From assembly GCA_020846135.1 (NCBI GenBank), contig JADLEK010000004.1, forward strand, positions 21,069 through 85,068: a stretch of 64,000 bases of DNA, in the 5' to 3' direction. The notes under the pieces were generated by a model that was not told where the DNA came from, ran no database searches, and saw only the letters and a list, made by a program, of their open reading frames with translations. How positions within the stretch are numbered: the stretch's first letter is position 1; each line of letters begins with the position of its first letter. The stretch is from Gammaproteobacteria bacterium (GTDB lineage: Bacteria > Pseudomonadota > Gammaproteobacteria > Competibacterales > Competibacteraceae). A program made the translations under genes and the position numbers. Positions 52,541 to 61,133 of this stretch are shown here, one piece after another.

Positions 52541-53791
52541 ATGGATCTGCAACCCGGCCAGAATTTCTCGATTTCCAAACACAGTCCGGCCCCGGCGGCG
52601 GTTGACATCGCGCTGAGCTGGGAGCCAGCCAGCACCCCGTTGACGATTGACGCCAACGCCTTTGCGCTGACCGCAGCGGGCAAGGTGCGCAGCGATGACG
52701 ATTTCATCTTTTACAACCAGCTCACCCTGGCCGGCGGCGGCATTGAGCGGGCCAGCGACGGTCGCCAGTTTACCGTTCGCTTCGCCCAGTTGCCGGCAGC
52801 GATTGAAAAAATCGCCATTGCCCTGACCATTGACCAGGGCCGGCGGCGCGGTCAGTCCTTTGGCCAGTTGAGTCAGGTGCGAGCCGAGATCAGCGACGCC
52901 GAGAGCAAGGCCAGCCTGGCGGTATTTCCGCTGGCCACCAAAATGATGGCGGAAACCGCGCTGATTATCGGTGAGTTGTACCTGCGCAACGGTGAATGGA
53001 AATTCCGCGCCCTGGGACAGGGCTTTGTCGGCGGACTGGGGCCATTGGCGCGGCAATACGGGGTGGACGTTGACGAAGATCCCGATGCCGCTCCCGCCGC
53101 ACAGCCGGTTTCAACTCCGCCGCTCGCCCCGCCCCGGCCCGCCACTCCGGCTGCCGAACCGCCATCCGCCCCGGCCAAGCCGATCCGGCTGGAAAAAGTA
53201 ACGCTGGAGAAGAAGGGCAGCAGCATTTCGCTGGAGAAGAAAGGCCAGGGTTTTGAAGAGCTGGTGATCAACCTGAACTGGAATCAGGGTGGCGGCGGCA
53301 AGGGCTTCTTTGGCCGGCTGACCAGCCGCAAGATCGATCTGGACCTGGGTTGTCTGTTCAAGCTGCGCGATGGCCGGGCCGGCGCGGTGCAGGCGCTGGG
53401 CGACAGTTTTGGCAGTTTGCAACAACCGCCCTATGTTCAGCTCATGGGCGATGACCGCTCGGGGGCCAGCGCCGCCGGCGAATTTATGCGGATCAATGGC
53501 CGCCAGTGGGATCAACTGGATCGGATCGTGATCTTTGCGCTGATCTACGAGGGTGCGCCCAACTGGGCCGAAACCGATGCCGTGGTCACGATCCAGACCC
53601 CCGGCCAGCCCACCCTGGAAATCCGCATCGACAGCCACCGTAATGACCAGCGGATGTGCGCCCTGGCAATGTTGGAGAATCAGGGCGGCAACATTAAAGT
53701 CACCAAACTGGTCGAATATTTCCTGGACCACCGTTTCCTGGATCAGGCTTATGGCTTTGGCCTGCGCTGGGTGGCCGGTTCCAAGGATTAG
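52541..53791 (+). CDS. terA: TerA-like protein with two TerD-related domains
   Basis: 416 residues. An N-terminal TerD-like domain (MDLQPGQNFSISKHSPAP ... FIFYNQL ... IIGELYLRNGEWKFRALGQG) lacks several of the usual acidic residues. A proline/alanine linker (about 185-220) leads to a second TerD-like domain (VTLEKKGSSISLEKKG ... DLDLGCLFKLRDG ... LMGDDRSG). The layout fits TerA-type proteins. Second gene of the ter cluster. Confidence 0.82.
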   Translation: MDLQPGQNFSISKHSPAPAAVDIALSWEPASTPLTIDANAFALTAAGKVRSDDDFIFYNQLTLAGGGIERASDGRQFTVRFAQLPAAIEKIAIALTIDQGRRRGQSFGQLSQVRAEISDAESKASLAVFPLATKMMAETALIIGELYLRNGEWKFRALGQGFVGGLGPLARQYGVDVDEDPDAAPAAQPVSTPPLAPPRPATPAAEPPSAPAKPIRLEKVTLEKKGSSISLEKKGQGFEELVINLNWNQGGGGKGFFGRLTSRKIDLDLGCLFKLRDGRAGAVQALGDSFGSLQQPPYVQLMGDDRSGASAAGEFMRINGRQWDQLDRIVIFALIYEGAPNWAETDAVVTIQTPGQPTLEIRIDSHRNDQRMCALAMLENQGGNIKVTKLVEYFLDHRFLDQAYGFGLRWVAGSKD

Positions 53792-53836
53792 TCCCGTTGC
53801 TCTTTCCCGTTTTCCACAACTCTGAGGAATTCACGC

Positions 53837-54292
53837 ATGGCTCTCGAATGGTTGAAACAGCGTTTCAATGAAGTGTCCACCGGTCTGAAAACCGAAGTTT
53901 CCAAGATCAAGAACAAGAGTTTTCTGGAGTCGGTGGTGGCCGGTTGTGCGCTGGTGGCTCACGCTGATGGCGTGGTCCGGCCCGAAGAAAAGCAGAAAAT
54001 GATGGGCTTTCTGCGCAATTCCGAGGTCCTGTCGGTTTACAGCACCGAAGAAGTCATCAGCATTTTCGACAAGTATTCCCGGCAGTTCGAGTTTGATTAC
54101 CAGATCGGCCAGGCCAGCGCTTTGCAGGCGGTGGCCAAGGTCAAGAATAACGAGGCCGAGGCGCGGCTGATGGTGAGGGTCTGCTGCGCGATCGGCGCCG
54201 CCGACGGCAATTTCGATGATCAGGAGAAAGCCATTGTCCGCAAAATCTGCGCGGAACTGGGCCTGAATCCTAAAGACTTCGACCTGGTCTGA
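53837..54292 (+). CDS. terB: Tellurite resistance protein TerB
   Basis: 151 residues, all helical. FLESVVAGCALVAHADGVVRPEE and ADGNFDDQEKAIVRKICAELGL are the two metal-binding TerB motifs. It has a GAGGAA ribosome-binding site. It is thought to link TerC at the membrane with TerD-type proteins. Confidence 0.95.
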   Translation: MALEWLKQRFNEVSTGLKTEVSKIKNKSFLESVVAGCALVAHADGVVRPEEKQKMMGFLRNSEVLSVYSTEEVISIFDKYSRQFEFDYQIGQASALQAVAKVKNNEAEARLMVRVCCAIGAADGNFDDQEKAIVRKICAELGLNPKDFDLV

Positions 54293-54300
54293 GAGGCGGC

Positions 54301-55332
54301 ATGGAACAGCATCTTGGTTTTCCGCTGGAAACCATCGCCATTTTTGCAGCGGTGGTGATCTTTGCGGTGTGGCTGGATTTGCGGCTGCATCGGGATAGCG
54401 AGGACATCAGCATTCCCAATGCGGTGGCCTGGTCGCTGTTCTGGATCTTCCTGTCCATCGCCTTTTTCTTCTACCTGAAGGTGCGTCACGGCGATGACTT
54501 CGCCGATCTGTTCCTGGCCGGCTACATTCTGGAAAAGTCGCTGTCAGTGGACAATCTGATGGTGTTCGTGGCCATTTTCGCCTCGTTCGGAATCAAGGGC
54601 GCATTACAGCACCGGATTCTGTACTTCGGCATCCTGGGCGCAGTGGTGTTCCGCATGATCTTCATCGCGTTCGGCACCAGCCTGTTTGGACTGAGTGTCT
54701 GGATCGAGTTTGTCTTCGCCGCGATTGTGGCCTGGACCGGCTGGAAAATGCTGGCCGGGGTGGGTGGGGACGACGAGATCGAGGACTACTCGGATCACTG
54801 GTCAGTGCGCCTGACCCAGAAGCTGGTGCCGATTTTCCCCCGGCTGCACGGTCACCATTTCATTGTCGATCACGGCCATGTGCAAACCATGATCCAGCAG
54901 GATTCCAGCCTGTCGGTGGCCCGCGAGGGCGCGGTTTATGCGACCCCGATGCTGCTGTGCCTGGTCTGCATTGAGGTGTCGGACGTGATCTTCGCGTTTG
55001 ACTCGGTGCCGGCGGTGATCGCGGTGACCCGCGAACCGTTGCTGGTCTATTCGGCGGTGATCTTTGCCATTCTCGGCTTGCGTTCGCTGTATTTCGTCCT
55101 GGCGGCGGCGCAAAAATACCTGGTGCATCTGGATAAGGCGGTCGCGGCGCTGCTGTTCTTTGTGGCTTTCAAGCTGGCGCTGCAAGCGGCTATTCATCGT
55201 GGCTGGGTGAGTGCGGAGTGGGGTATTTCCGCCAACGTCAGCCTGATGATCATTCTCGGAACGCTGGCGGTGGGCGTGATCGCCTCGCTGCTGCTCCCCG
55301 AAAAGGAGGACGCTGATAAGGCGGCGTCCTAG
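54301..55332 (+). CDS. terC: Tellurium resistance membrane protein TerC
   Basis: 343 residues, about eight or nine membrane helices. AGYILEKSLSVDNLMVFVAIF and CIEVSDVIFAFDSVPAVIAVT carry the conserved acidic residues of the TerC family. The protein is probably an ion (manganese) exporter or the membrane hub of the Ter complex. It starts 9 bases after terB. Confidence 0.95.
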   Translation: MEQHLGFPLETIAIFAAVVIFAVWLDLRLHRDSEDISIPNAVAWSLFWIFLSIAFFFYLKVRHGDDFADLFLAGYILEKSLSVDNLMVFVAIFASFGIKGALQHRILYFGILGAVVFRMIFIAFGTSLFGLSVWIEFVFAAIVAWTGWKMLAGVGGDDEIEDYSDHWSVRLTQKLVPIFPRLHGHHFIVDHGHVQTMIQQDSSLSVAREGAVYATPMLLCLVCIEVSDVIFAFDSVPAVIAVTREPLLVYSAVIFAILGLRSLYFVLAAAQKYLVHLDKAVAALLFFVAFKLALQAAIHRGWVSAEWGISANVSLMIILGTLAVGVIASLLLPEKEDADKAAS

Positions 55333-55454
55333 ACTCCAACCTCTCCTCAACCCCCCTTTCCCGTCAGCGGGCGAGGGGAGTCAATGGCGTTTTCAACCTG
55401 ATATTTGATTGCAATCCACTAACCCCGTATTGAAACCAAGCGAGGATCAAGCTC

Positions 55455-56030
55455 ATGGGTATTTCTCTCAACAAAGGCGGCCGGCTGTCGCTGGACAAGG
55501 AAGCGCCCGGTCTCAAGAAAGTCCTGATCGGGCTGGGCTGGGATGCCCGGGCGACCGATGGCGCAGCTTTCGACCTGGATGCTTCAGCCTTCATGCTGAA
55601 CGCTGACGGCAAGGTTCGCTCGGAGGCGGATTTCATCTTTTACAACCAGTTGAAGTCTGCTTGCGGCTCGGTGCAGCACACCGGCGATAATCAGACTGGG
55701 GCCGGTGAAGGCGATGATGAATCGATCATGATCGATCTGGGCCGGGTGCCGGCGGATGTGCAGAAGGTCTCCTTCACCGTCACCATCCATGAAGCCGAGG
55801 CGCGCAAGCAGAACTTCGGTCAGGTCAACAACGCCTACATCCGGCTGGTCAATGCCGAAACCAATGTCGAAGTGGCTCGCTACGATCTGGCCGAAGACGC
55901 CTCGACCGAAACCGCGATGATCTTCGGCGAGCTTTACCGGCACAGCGGCGAATGGCGCTTTACCGCGGTCGGGCAGGGCTATGCCGGTGGGCTGGCGGCC
56001 ATGTGCCGGCAGTATGGAATGAATCTCTAA
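55455..56030 (+). CDS. terD: TerD-family protein
   Basis: 191 residues, standard length. [53 protein letters not shown] and [18 protein letters not shown] are the TerD calcium-binding and core motifs. GAGG ribosome-binding site. The 122-base gap before it may hold a second promoter. Confidence 0.95.
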   Translation: MGISLNKGGRLSLDKEAPGLKKVLIGLGWDARATDGAAFDLDASAFMLNADGKVRSEADFIFYNQLKSACGSVQHTGDNQTGAGEGDDESIMIDLGRVPADVQKVSFTVTIHEAEARKQNFGQVNNAYIRLVNAETNVEVARYDLAEDASTETAMIFGELYRHSGEWRFTAVGQGYAGGLAAMCRQYGMNL

Positions 56031-56060
56031 CCCATCCATTTTTCCAGAGGAGGATTCAAC

Positions 56061-56639
56061 ATGGCGGTTTCCTTGCAGAAAGGGCAGAACGTTTCACTGA
56101 GCAAACAAGCGCCGGGGATCAAGAAAGCCCGGTTTGGCCTGGGCTGGGACTTGCGCAAGACCGACGGCAGCGCCTTTGATCTGGACGCCTCGGCGTTTGT
56201 GCTGGACGCAGGCGGCAAGGTGCTGAGCGATCAGCATTTCGTGTTCTACAACAACGCCCAGGATCCGTCGGGCGCGGTTCGGCACCAGGGCGACAACCGG
56301 ACCGGTGAAGGTACGGGTGATGATGAGGCGATTGAGATCGAACTTGGCCTGATGACGCCCAATGCCGCCAAGGTGTCCTTTGTCGTGACGATCCATGATG
56401 CCGAGGCGCGCAAGCAAAATTTCGGTCAGGTGCAAAACGCTTACATTCGGGCGTTGAACACTGACGGCGATCAGGAAATCGCCCGTTACGACCTGTCCGA
56501 GGATGCCTCGACCGAAACCGCCATGATCTTCGGTGAACTTTATCGCAACAATGATGAGTGGAAGTTCAAGGCGATTGGTCAGGGCTACGCGGGTGGGCTG
56601 GCGGCGGTCGCCAGCGATTTCGGCGTCAGTCTCGGCTGA
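56061..56639 (+). CDS. terE: TerD-family protein, TerE-like
   Basis: 192 residues, close in sequence to the preceding gene ([51 protein letters not shown]). It probably arose by tandem duplication. Strong GGAGG ribosome-binding site. Last gene of the cluster. Confidence 0.93.
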   Translation: MAVSLQKGQNVSLSKQAPGIKKARFGLGWDLRKTDGSAFDLDASAFVLDAGGKVLSDQHFVFYNNAQDPSGAVRHQGDNRTGEGTGDDEAIEIELGLMTPNAAKVSFVVTIHDAEARKQNFGQVQNAYIRALNTDGDQEIARYDLSEDASTETAMIFGELYRNNDEWKFKAIGQGYAGGLAAVASDFGVSLG

Positions 56640-56667
56640 TTAACGGAGTGCGGGCAGAGCCGGGTAG

Positions 56668-56727
56668 GGTGGGCATCGCCCACCTTCCCCCAATCGCCTA
56701 TTAGTAAGGTGGGCGATGCCCACCTTA
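56668..56727. repeat. Two related palindromes (GGTGGGC/GCCCACC)
   Basis: GGTGGGC-ATC-GCCCACC at 56668-56684 and TAAGGTGGGC-GAT-GCCCACCTTA at 56705-56727 are perfect palindromes sharing a GGTGGGC arm. They follow terE and have no T-tract. They look like a dispersed palindromic repeat pair; they could still slow transcription past terE. Confidence 0.6.
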
Positions 56728-56746
56728 CAACTTAGATTCGATCCGC

Positions 56747-56773
56747 TAAAGTCTGCTTAAATCTGGCCGATAA
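56747..56773 (+). promoter_or_regulatory. Sigma-28 (FliA) promoter of flgMN
   Basis: TAAAGTCT at 56747-56754, an 11-base spacer and GCCGATAA at 56766-56773 match the FliA consensus TAAAGTTT-N11-GCCGATAA at all but one position. It is 40 bases upstream of the flgM start. Confidence 0.9.
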
Positions 56774-56812
56774 GTTTGACGTATCTTGAATGAACTCACG
56801 GGGATTGCCACC

Positions 56813-57112
56813 ATGACTATGAATGTTAGCGGAATCGGAAATCAGCCCTCGCCCGTGCGCAATGTCGATCGGCCTGCTTCAGTCAAATCGGAATCTGCGC
56901 CAAGCGGCGTATCGGGCAACCCGGGGAGCGACGCGGTTCAGTTGACGCTGGGTTCCCAGACCTTAATCCAGATGGAAACCGACCGGGAACCACCGGTTGA
57001 CGACGCCAAGGTCGCAGCCTTGCGTAACGCTATCGCCAAGGGTGAGTACCAGGTTGACTCACAGCGGGTCGCGAAAAAAATGTTCGGCCTTGAAATGGCC
57101 TTGTCTACCTAA
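56813..57112 (+). CDS. flgM: Anti-sigma-28 factor FlgM
   Basis: 99 residues. An unstructured N-terminal half is followed by the sigma-binding C-terminus (DDAKVAALRNAIAKGEYQVDSQRVAKKMFGLEMAL). FlgM holds FliA until the flagellar hook is complete, then is exported. The ATG at 56813 is used; 56819 is also possible. A FliA promoter upstream would give negative feedback. Confidence 0.92.
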   Translation: MTMNVSGIGNQPSPVRNVDRPASVKSESAPSGVSGNPGSDAVQLTLGSQTLIQMETDREPPVDDAKVAALRNAIAKGEYQVDSQRVAKKMFGLEMALST

Positions 57113-57123
57113 GCCGCCCGATC

Positions 57124-57594
57124 ATGCTGACCACCCGACTGCAGGAAGAGCTGGCGACTGTCGATGCGTTGTTGCGGCTGCTGCAACGCGAATACGAGGT
57201 TCTAAAAGCCCGCGATCTACCTGGTCTGCAACAGCTTACCCTTGAAAAGCAGGCTTGCGCCGACCGCCTGCAAAGCCAGATCGCCAGTCGGCTGGGTGAG
57301 TTGCACAAACAGGGTTTCGCCACCGATGCGCAAGGCATGGCGGACTGGATGAAGGGTTTAGCGCCAGCAGAGCGGGCTGCTGCGAGCAAGCTGTGGGCTA
57401 AACTGGAACCAGCAGCGGAACAGTTGCACGCTCAGAATCAGGTCAACGGCGCGGTGATCGCCGCCAGCCGTAATCATATTGATCAGTCGCTGGCGATTTT
57501 GCGCGGACGCGATTCGCTGGATGTTCTCTACGATCAGGGCAGCCGCAAGGTGTTCAGCGGTGGTCGATGCGGCGGTACTCTCGCCAAAGCCTGA
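57124..57594 (+). CDS. flgN: Flagellar export chaperone FlgN
   Basis: 156 residues, mostly helical (ELATVDALLRLLQREYEVLK near the N-terminus; DSLDVLYDQGSRK near the C-terminus, the latter typical of FlgN). It should escort the hook-associated proteins FlgK and FlgL. It follows flgM by 11 bases and shares its promoter. Confidence 0.9.
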   Translation: MLTTRLQEELATVDALLRLLQREYEVLKARDLPGLQQLTLEKQACADRLQSQIASRLGELHKQGFATDAQGMADWMKGLAPAERAAASKLWAKLEPAAEQLHAQNQVNGAVIAASRNHIDQSLAILRGRDSLDVLYDQGSRKVFSGGRCGGTLAKA

Positions 57595-57683
57595 TTCGCC
57601 GGCTGTCATTCTGCGCCCCGTGGTTCTCTCCCCGTTCCGTGTCAAACAGCGCTCATTGCTGCCACCGCTTTAGGGGATTTCCC

Positions 57684-57828
57684 GAAAAATGATACCCACT
57701 TTGGTGTTCGCTCCGACCAAACCTAAGGATATTAGCCACGGAAGAACACGAAAATACACTGAAAAATAAAAATTTTCCGTGTATTTTCGTGGCTGGTTTC
57801 TGGAATGATGATCGATGCCCGGTATGGC
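57684..57828. repeat. Dispersed hairpin repeat, copy 2
   Basis: Same element as 29617-29767: AAATGATACCC, TTTGGTGTTC, CTAAGGATATTAGCCACGGA and the right end GTGGCTGGTTTC...GGTATGG are shared. The hairpin arms differ, with a 12-base core ACGAAAATACAC (57747-57758) pairing GTGTATTTTCGT (57779-57790). It lies between flgN and the BMP lipoprotein gene, close to both 3' ends. Confidence 0.85.
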
Positions 57829-57845
57829 CTTTATGATAAATCACC

Positions 57846-58904
57846 TTACTTGATCGCAGTATCGACCTTGATTTCGCCGGCAATGATCTTCTGCTCAGCC
57901 ATGGCTACCCGCTGCTTGACCTCCTCCGGGGTCGCCTGATCGTAAATCGGGTTGCGCGCCAAACTGACTCCGCCTTCCGCGAGACCCAGGGTCTCCGCCT
58001 GACCATACGGGAGCTGACCCGCCTGATGCAGCGCCAATGCCCGGACCACGGACTGGTCGATGTCTTTCACCATCGAAGTCAGGATGCGCTGCGCCAAGGT
58101 CGGGTCGGTTGCGAGAAGCATCATTGCCTGGTCGGAATCCACCCCGATCGCGTACTTGCCCTCTTCCGCCGCTGCGGCGAATACACCCTGGCCGGCGCCA
58201 CCGGCGATCTGGAAGATCAGGTCAGCGCCCTGACGGTACTGGTCCTTGGCCAATGCTTTACCCTTGGCCGGGTCATGCCAACTGTAGGCAAACTCGCGCA
58301 ACACGATGACCTGGGAATTCGTATCCCTGGCGCCTTGCTCGTAGCCCACCATGAAATCCAGAATGACCGGGTTTTCCTGGCCACCCACCGAACCGATCAT
58401 CGGTTCCGGGTTCATCCCAGGCAGCGGCTGCGTCGTCATGGCTGCCGCGTAGACGCCTGCCAGGTAAGCGCCCTCATTCTGCTTGTAACTCATTGAATAG
58501 ACGTTGACGCACTGATTGGCGCACTTGGCAGGGTCGACAGCGCCGTCAAAGAAGATGAATTTCACGTTGGGGTAGACCGGGGCCAGCGTCTCCAGGCGGG
58601 ACGTCATGTCTTGGGTGCCGAGAACGACAACGTCGTAGCGGTTTTGGTTCAAGGCATCGCTGAGTCTTGGCTCCCACAGGCTTGAATCGTAACCGGCCTC
58701 GATCGTTTCCGCTGTAATGTCCATCTCTTGTTCAGCGTTGAGAACGCCGCGCTGGGCCGAGTCGAAGAAAGACTGGTCGCCGAGATCGCCGTTGACGAAC
58801 AAAAGCACCCGGGTGGTCGGCGTGTCGGAATCGGAGTCACACGCTATCGTCAACAGCGTCACCGCAGCCAAGGCCAGAACAGCGTTCAATGTTCGGAATG
58901 ACAT
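57846..58904 (-). CDS. BMP-family ABC transporter substrate-binding lipoprotein
   Basis: 352 residues. A signal peptide ends in the lipobox LLTIAC (cysteine about residue 21). The periplasmic-binding fold matches the Bmp/PnrA family (VLLFVNGDLGDQSFFDSAQRG; MTSRLETLAPVYPNVKFIFFDGAVD; FQIAGGAGQGVFAAAAEEGKYAIGVDSDQ). Such proteins bind purine nucleosides or simple sugars. No ABC permease or ATPase is adjacent. The start at 58904 (MSFRTLNAVLA) is chosen; upstream codons belong to a repeat. Confidence 0.88.
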   Translation of the reverse strand: MSFRTLNAVLALAAVTLLTIACDSDSDTPTTRVLLFVNGDLGDQSFFDSAQRGVLNAEQEMDITAETIEAGYDSSLWEPRLSDALNQNRYDVVVLGTQDMTSRLETLAPVYPNVKFIFFDGAVDPAKCANQCVNVYSMSYKQNEGAYLAGVYAAAMTTQPLPGMNPEPMIGSVGGQENPVILDFMVGYEQGARDTNSQVIVLREFAYSWHDPAKGKALAKDQYRQGADLIFQIAGGAGQGVFAAAAEEGKYAIGVDSDQAMMLLATDPTLAQRILTSMVKDIDQSVVRALALHQAGQLPYGQAETLGLAEGGVSLARNPIYDQATPEEVKQRVAMAEQKIIAGEIKVDTAIK

Positions 58905-59229
58905 GATTGTTTCCCCTGAAAACTGGATACCCGCTTTCGCGGGGTTGACGAATTGAGTGGTTTTGACCTGAAGAAGATAAGACCTGTCGGTAAACGCTAT
59001 CACAGGCAATTTCTTAGTACATTGATTAAATTGGGTTTTTAAAAAGATCAGGAAGTGCTGGATTCTTTGTTACTCGCGCTCGCTTCAGGCGATCATGAAG
59101 CGTAGGACTGAAACGGTCACTTGAGCCGACAGAGGAGCGGCCATGAGAGTGCAAACGATGTTGGGAACCGCGCTGCTGGCGTGATCACGATGGCAGTCGC
59201 AACCGATAAACCATTAATGGTAGGCCAGT
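58905..59229. other. Upstream region of the BMP gene, with a repeat fragment
   Basis: 325 bases. 58923-58951 is a partial CGTCAT-type repeat (CTGGATACCCGC ... GGGTTGACG). The part at 59000-59060 is AT-rich and is a plausible promoter zone for the BMP gene. A short open stretch MRVQTMLGTALLA at 59142 stops at once and looks like a truncated signal peptide. Confidence 0.4.
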
Positions 59230-59575
59230 TCTCTGCTGGCGATTTGAAAGACTGGCAGACTGCCCCGGACAAATCCGGGTGTAATGCGCCACCGCATGGC
59301 TGGTCAGTGGGCGCTAATCCATCTTCCCTTCCAGCGCCTTGATGACGTAATCGCCCATCCGCACCTTCAACCCGTCGAAGCTGACCGATTCCGGCGGCGC
59401 ATAGACCACCGGCGGCACCAGATAGCCCTGTTCGATCCGTTCCAGCACCGAAGGAGCCGTCACCAAGGTATCGAAATAACCGCCAACGCTGATCCCCAGC
59501 CCTTTGCCGTCCAGCCGGCACGGGGTCGCTGTCACGCCCAGCAGCTTGGCGGTAGCCTGGTTGGTTAACGGTTAA
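59230..59575 (-). pseudogene. Fragment of a superfamily 2 (DEAD/DEAH) helicase
   Basis: The minus strand reads NQATAKLLGVTATPCRLDGKG, then YFDTLVTAPSVLERIEQGYLVPP and MGDYVIKALEGKMD. The TATPxRxDGKGL motif III and LVPPVVYAP are typical of phage-type SF2 helicases. A TAG follows, but codons RPLTSHAVAHYTRICPG continue the family sequence in frame. So it is a fragment with a nonsense mutation and both ends lost. Confidence 0.65.
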
Positions 59576-60140
59576 GGAAGCCGAGCGATTACTGACTGCC
59601 GCCCGAAACAATCCCCGCACGCCACTGGCTAGTGGACGCGATTGAACTGGCGCTCATGACAGGAATGCGCAAAGGCGAGTTGTCGGGTCTGGAATGGGCG
59701 CGGGTCGATCTGCGGCAGCGGCTGGTGTATTTTTCCAGGCGCATCAGCAGAAAAACCGCAAGCTGGGCAGTCTCCCGCTGAATGACCAGGCGCGGCAGGT
59801 CCTGTTGCGCCGCACCAATTTCCGCGCCAGTCCGCACCAGTCATTGTCCAGATGCGCCTTGGGTATTTTCCGACCAGGGCGGCGAGCAGATTGTACGGAT
59901 TGATCGCAGTTTCCAGAGCGCCTGTCAGGCGGCAGGGATTGTGGATTTCTATCTCACGATCTGCGCCATACCTGCACGGCCTGGCTGGTGCCGGTCGGTA
60001 CCCCATTGCTGGAAGTGTCGCAGGTCCTACGCCATGCCAGCATTGTCATGACGCAATGGTACGCACATCTGGTGCCCCATCATGCCCGGTCGGCGCTGGA
60101 TCGGCTGGCGACCCTTGGCGACAATGCCGGGTTCAGTTGA
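59573..60140 (+). pseudogene. Multiply frameshifted tyrosine recombinase (integrase)
   Basis: Pieces of a phage-type integrase appear in order but in different frames: KEAERLLTAARNNPR (from about 59575), LMTGMRKGELSGLEWARVDL (catalytic Arg, from about 59653), HQQKNRKLGSLPLNDQAR, WVFSDQGGEQIVRIDRSFQS, and SHDLRHTCTAWLVPVGTPLL ... RHASIVMTQWYAHLVPHHA (HxxR, His and the catalytic Tyr), ending TGA at 60140. At least three frameshifts exclude function. It abuts a tRNA fragment. Confidence 0.82.
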
Positions 60141-60169
60141 AAGCAAGGAACGTATAAGCATTGATTTGA

Positions 60170-60219
60170 TGGTGGGCGATGCTGGGTTCGAACCAGCGAC
60201 CCCTGCCGTGTGAAGGCAT
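60170..60219 (-). other. tRNA-Val(CAC) 3'-half, likely attachment site
   Basis: On the minus strand this is ATGCCTTCACACGGCAGGGG, the T-arm GTCGCTGGTTCGAACCCAGC and ATCGCCCACCA. The anticodon loop TTCACAC gives anticodon CAC. The T-arm, acceptor 3' strand and CCA are intact, but no D-arm or 5' acceptor strand is found upstream. With an integrase relic 30 bases away it looks like an att half-site of an integrated element. Confidence 0.7.
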
Positions 60220-60510
60220 ACAACCGAGATAATAATCGTCAATATCAACAAGTTGCGCGCCACCGCAACCAACAACGACAACAGAAAATGACAGCCCGCG
60301 ACAGAAAGCGTCGGGAGTTAGTCATAATCTGGTCATAGGCACTAACGCCTCACACGGCATCTCATCACCCTCCCGATCCAAGCCGGTCAGCGCGCACTTG
60401 AGATCGCGTTTTGCTTCATCGCACAACGACAATCCTCATGCTCATACTCGGTTGCCAAGGCCGGAAATTAGACATAACGGCAGTTCTGTTTTGATGGGAT
60501 TGCGAATCGT
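60220..60510. other. Gap with no gene seen
   Basis: 291 bases beyond the tRNA fragment. No ORF, repeat or RNA structure that I could support. Confidence 0.4.
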
Positions 60511-60735
60511 TTAGCCACGGTATGCGCCCAGCGCTCCGTAAGTATGGCGTTCCAGAACGACCCGCATATATTCACCGACCGTCCGGCTATCCGCGCGGGC
60601 CAGTTGGGCTAAATCGTCATAGAGGGCTTCGGGGAGATGCAACTTCACGTCACGGTCGCACTTGGCGCGGGCGCGTTTTTCAGCAGTGGCGGACGCCAGG
60701 CGTAGAGGACCATAAACGGCAGGATGTGCGGACAT
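60511..60735 (-). CDS. Small ribbon-helix-helix-like protein
   Basis: 74 residues from ATG 60735. CDRDVKLHLPEALYDDLAQLAR followed by DSRTVGEYMRVVLERH has the strand-helix-helix pattern of CopG/Arc-type DNA-binding proteins (KLHLPEALYDDLAQLA). It could be an antitoxin or an element regulator. No toxin gene is adjacent. It lies in the relic region next to the integrase remnant. Confidence 0.6.
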   Translation of the reverse strand: MSAHPAVYGPLRLASATAEKRARAKCDRDVKLHLPEALYDDLAQLARADSRTVGEYMRVVLERHTYGALGAYRG

Positions 60736-61133
60736 GGCGGCGGTTTCCGTACAACACCGCGCAGAGTGAGGGCGGCGTGGTCTCAACTAACCGCTTAAAG
60801 TCGGTTTGGGGTTATTCGTGTGCGGCAAGCCGCGCCTTAGTTCTCCCTATCGACCACGCCTTTGGGAAAGGCTTCGACTCGCGCCCACACGCCCAAAAAT
60901 AAGGACGCCCAAACGCGAGCCGCCGCAATTGACGGAGCGTGGCCGCTTTAAGTAAGTTAGTAGCATTACCGTATTGAAAAGACAGGCGGGTGTCAATCAG
61001 GTCTCAGGTTTGCCGCAGCCCGGCGGTTCTTACGGAAGTCGTGCGGCCTTCCCTTTAACCATTGGGCCGAGGGCGCGCTTTTCTCCGCATGGCCCCTCAG
61101 CAGCAAGCGGTTCTAGCGATCCCGCCGCACTCA
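60736..61133. other. Gap with no gene seen
   Basis: About 400 bases. No convincing coding frame or motif on either strand; the region is likely residue of decayed genes. Confidence 0.4.

Noticed and set aside
56668..56727. Palindromes after terE considered as intrinsic terminators
   Set aside because: Neither is followed by a T-tract on either strand.
58905..59009. N-terminal extension of the BMP lipoprotein to 59009
   Set aside because: The extension encodes repeat sequence (NPAKAGIQ), and the signal peptide with lipobox begins at 58904.
60170..60219. A functional tRNA-Val gene
   Set aside because: Only the anticodon arm onwards is present; the 5' acceptor strand and D-arm are missing, so it cannot fold.
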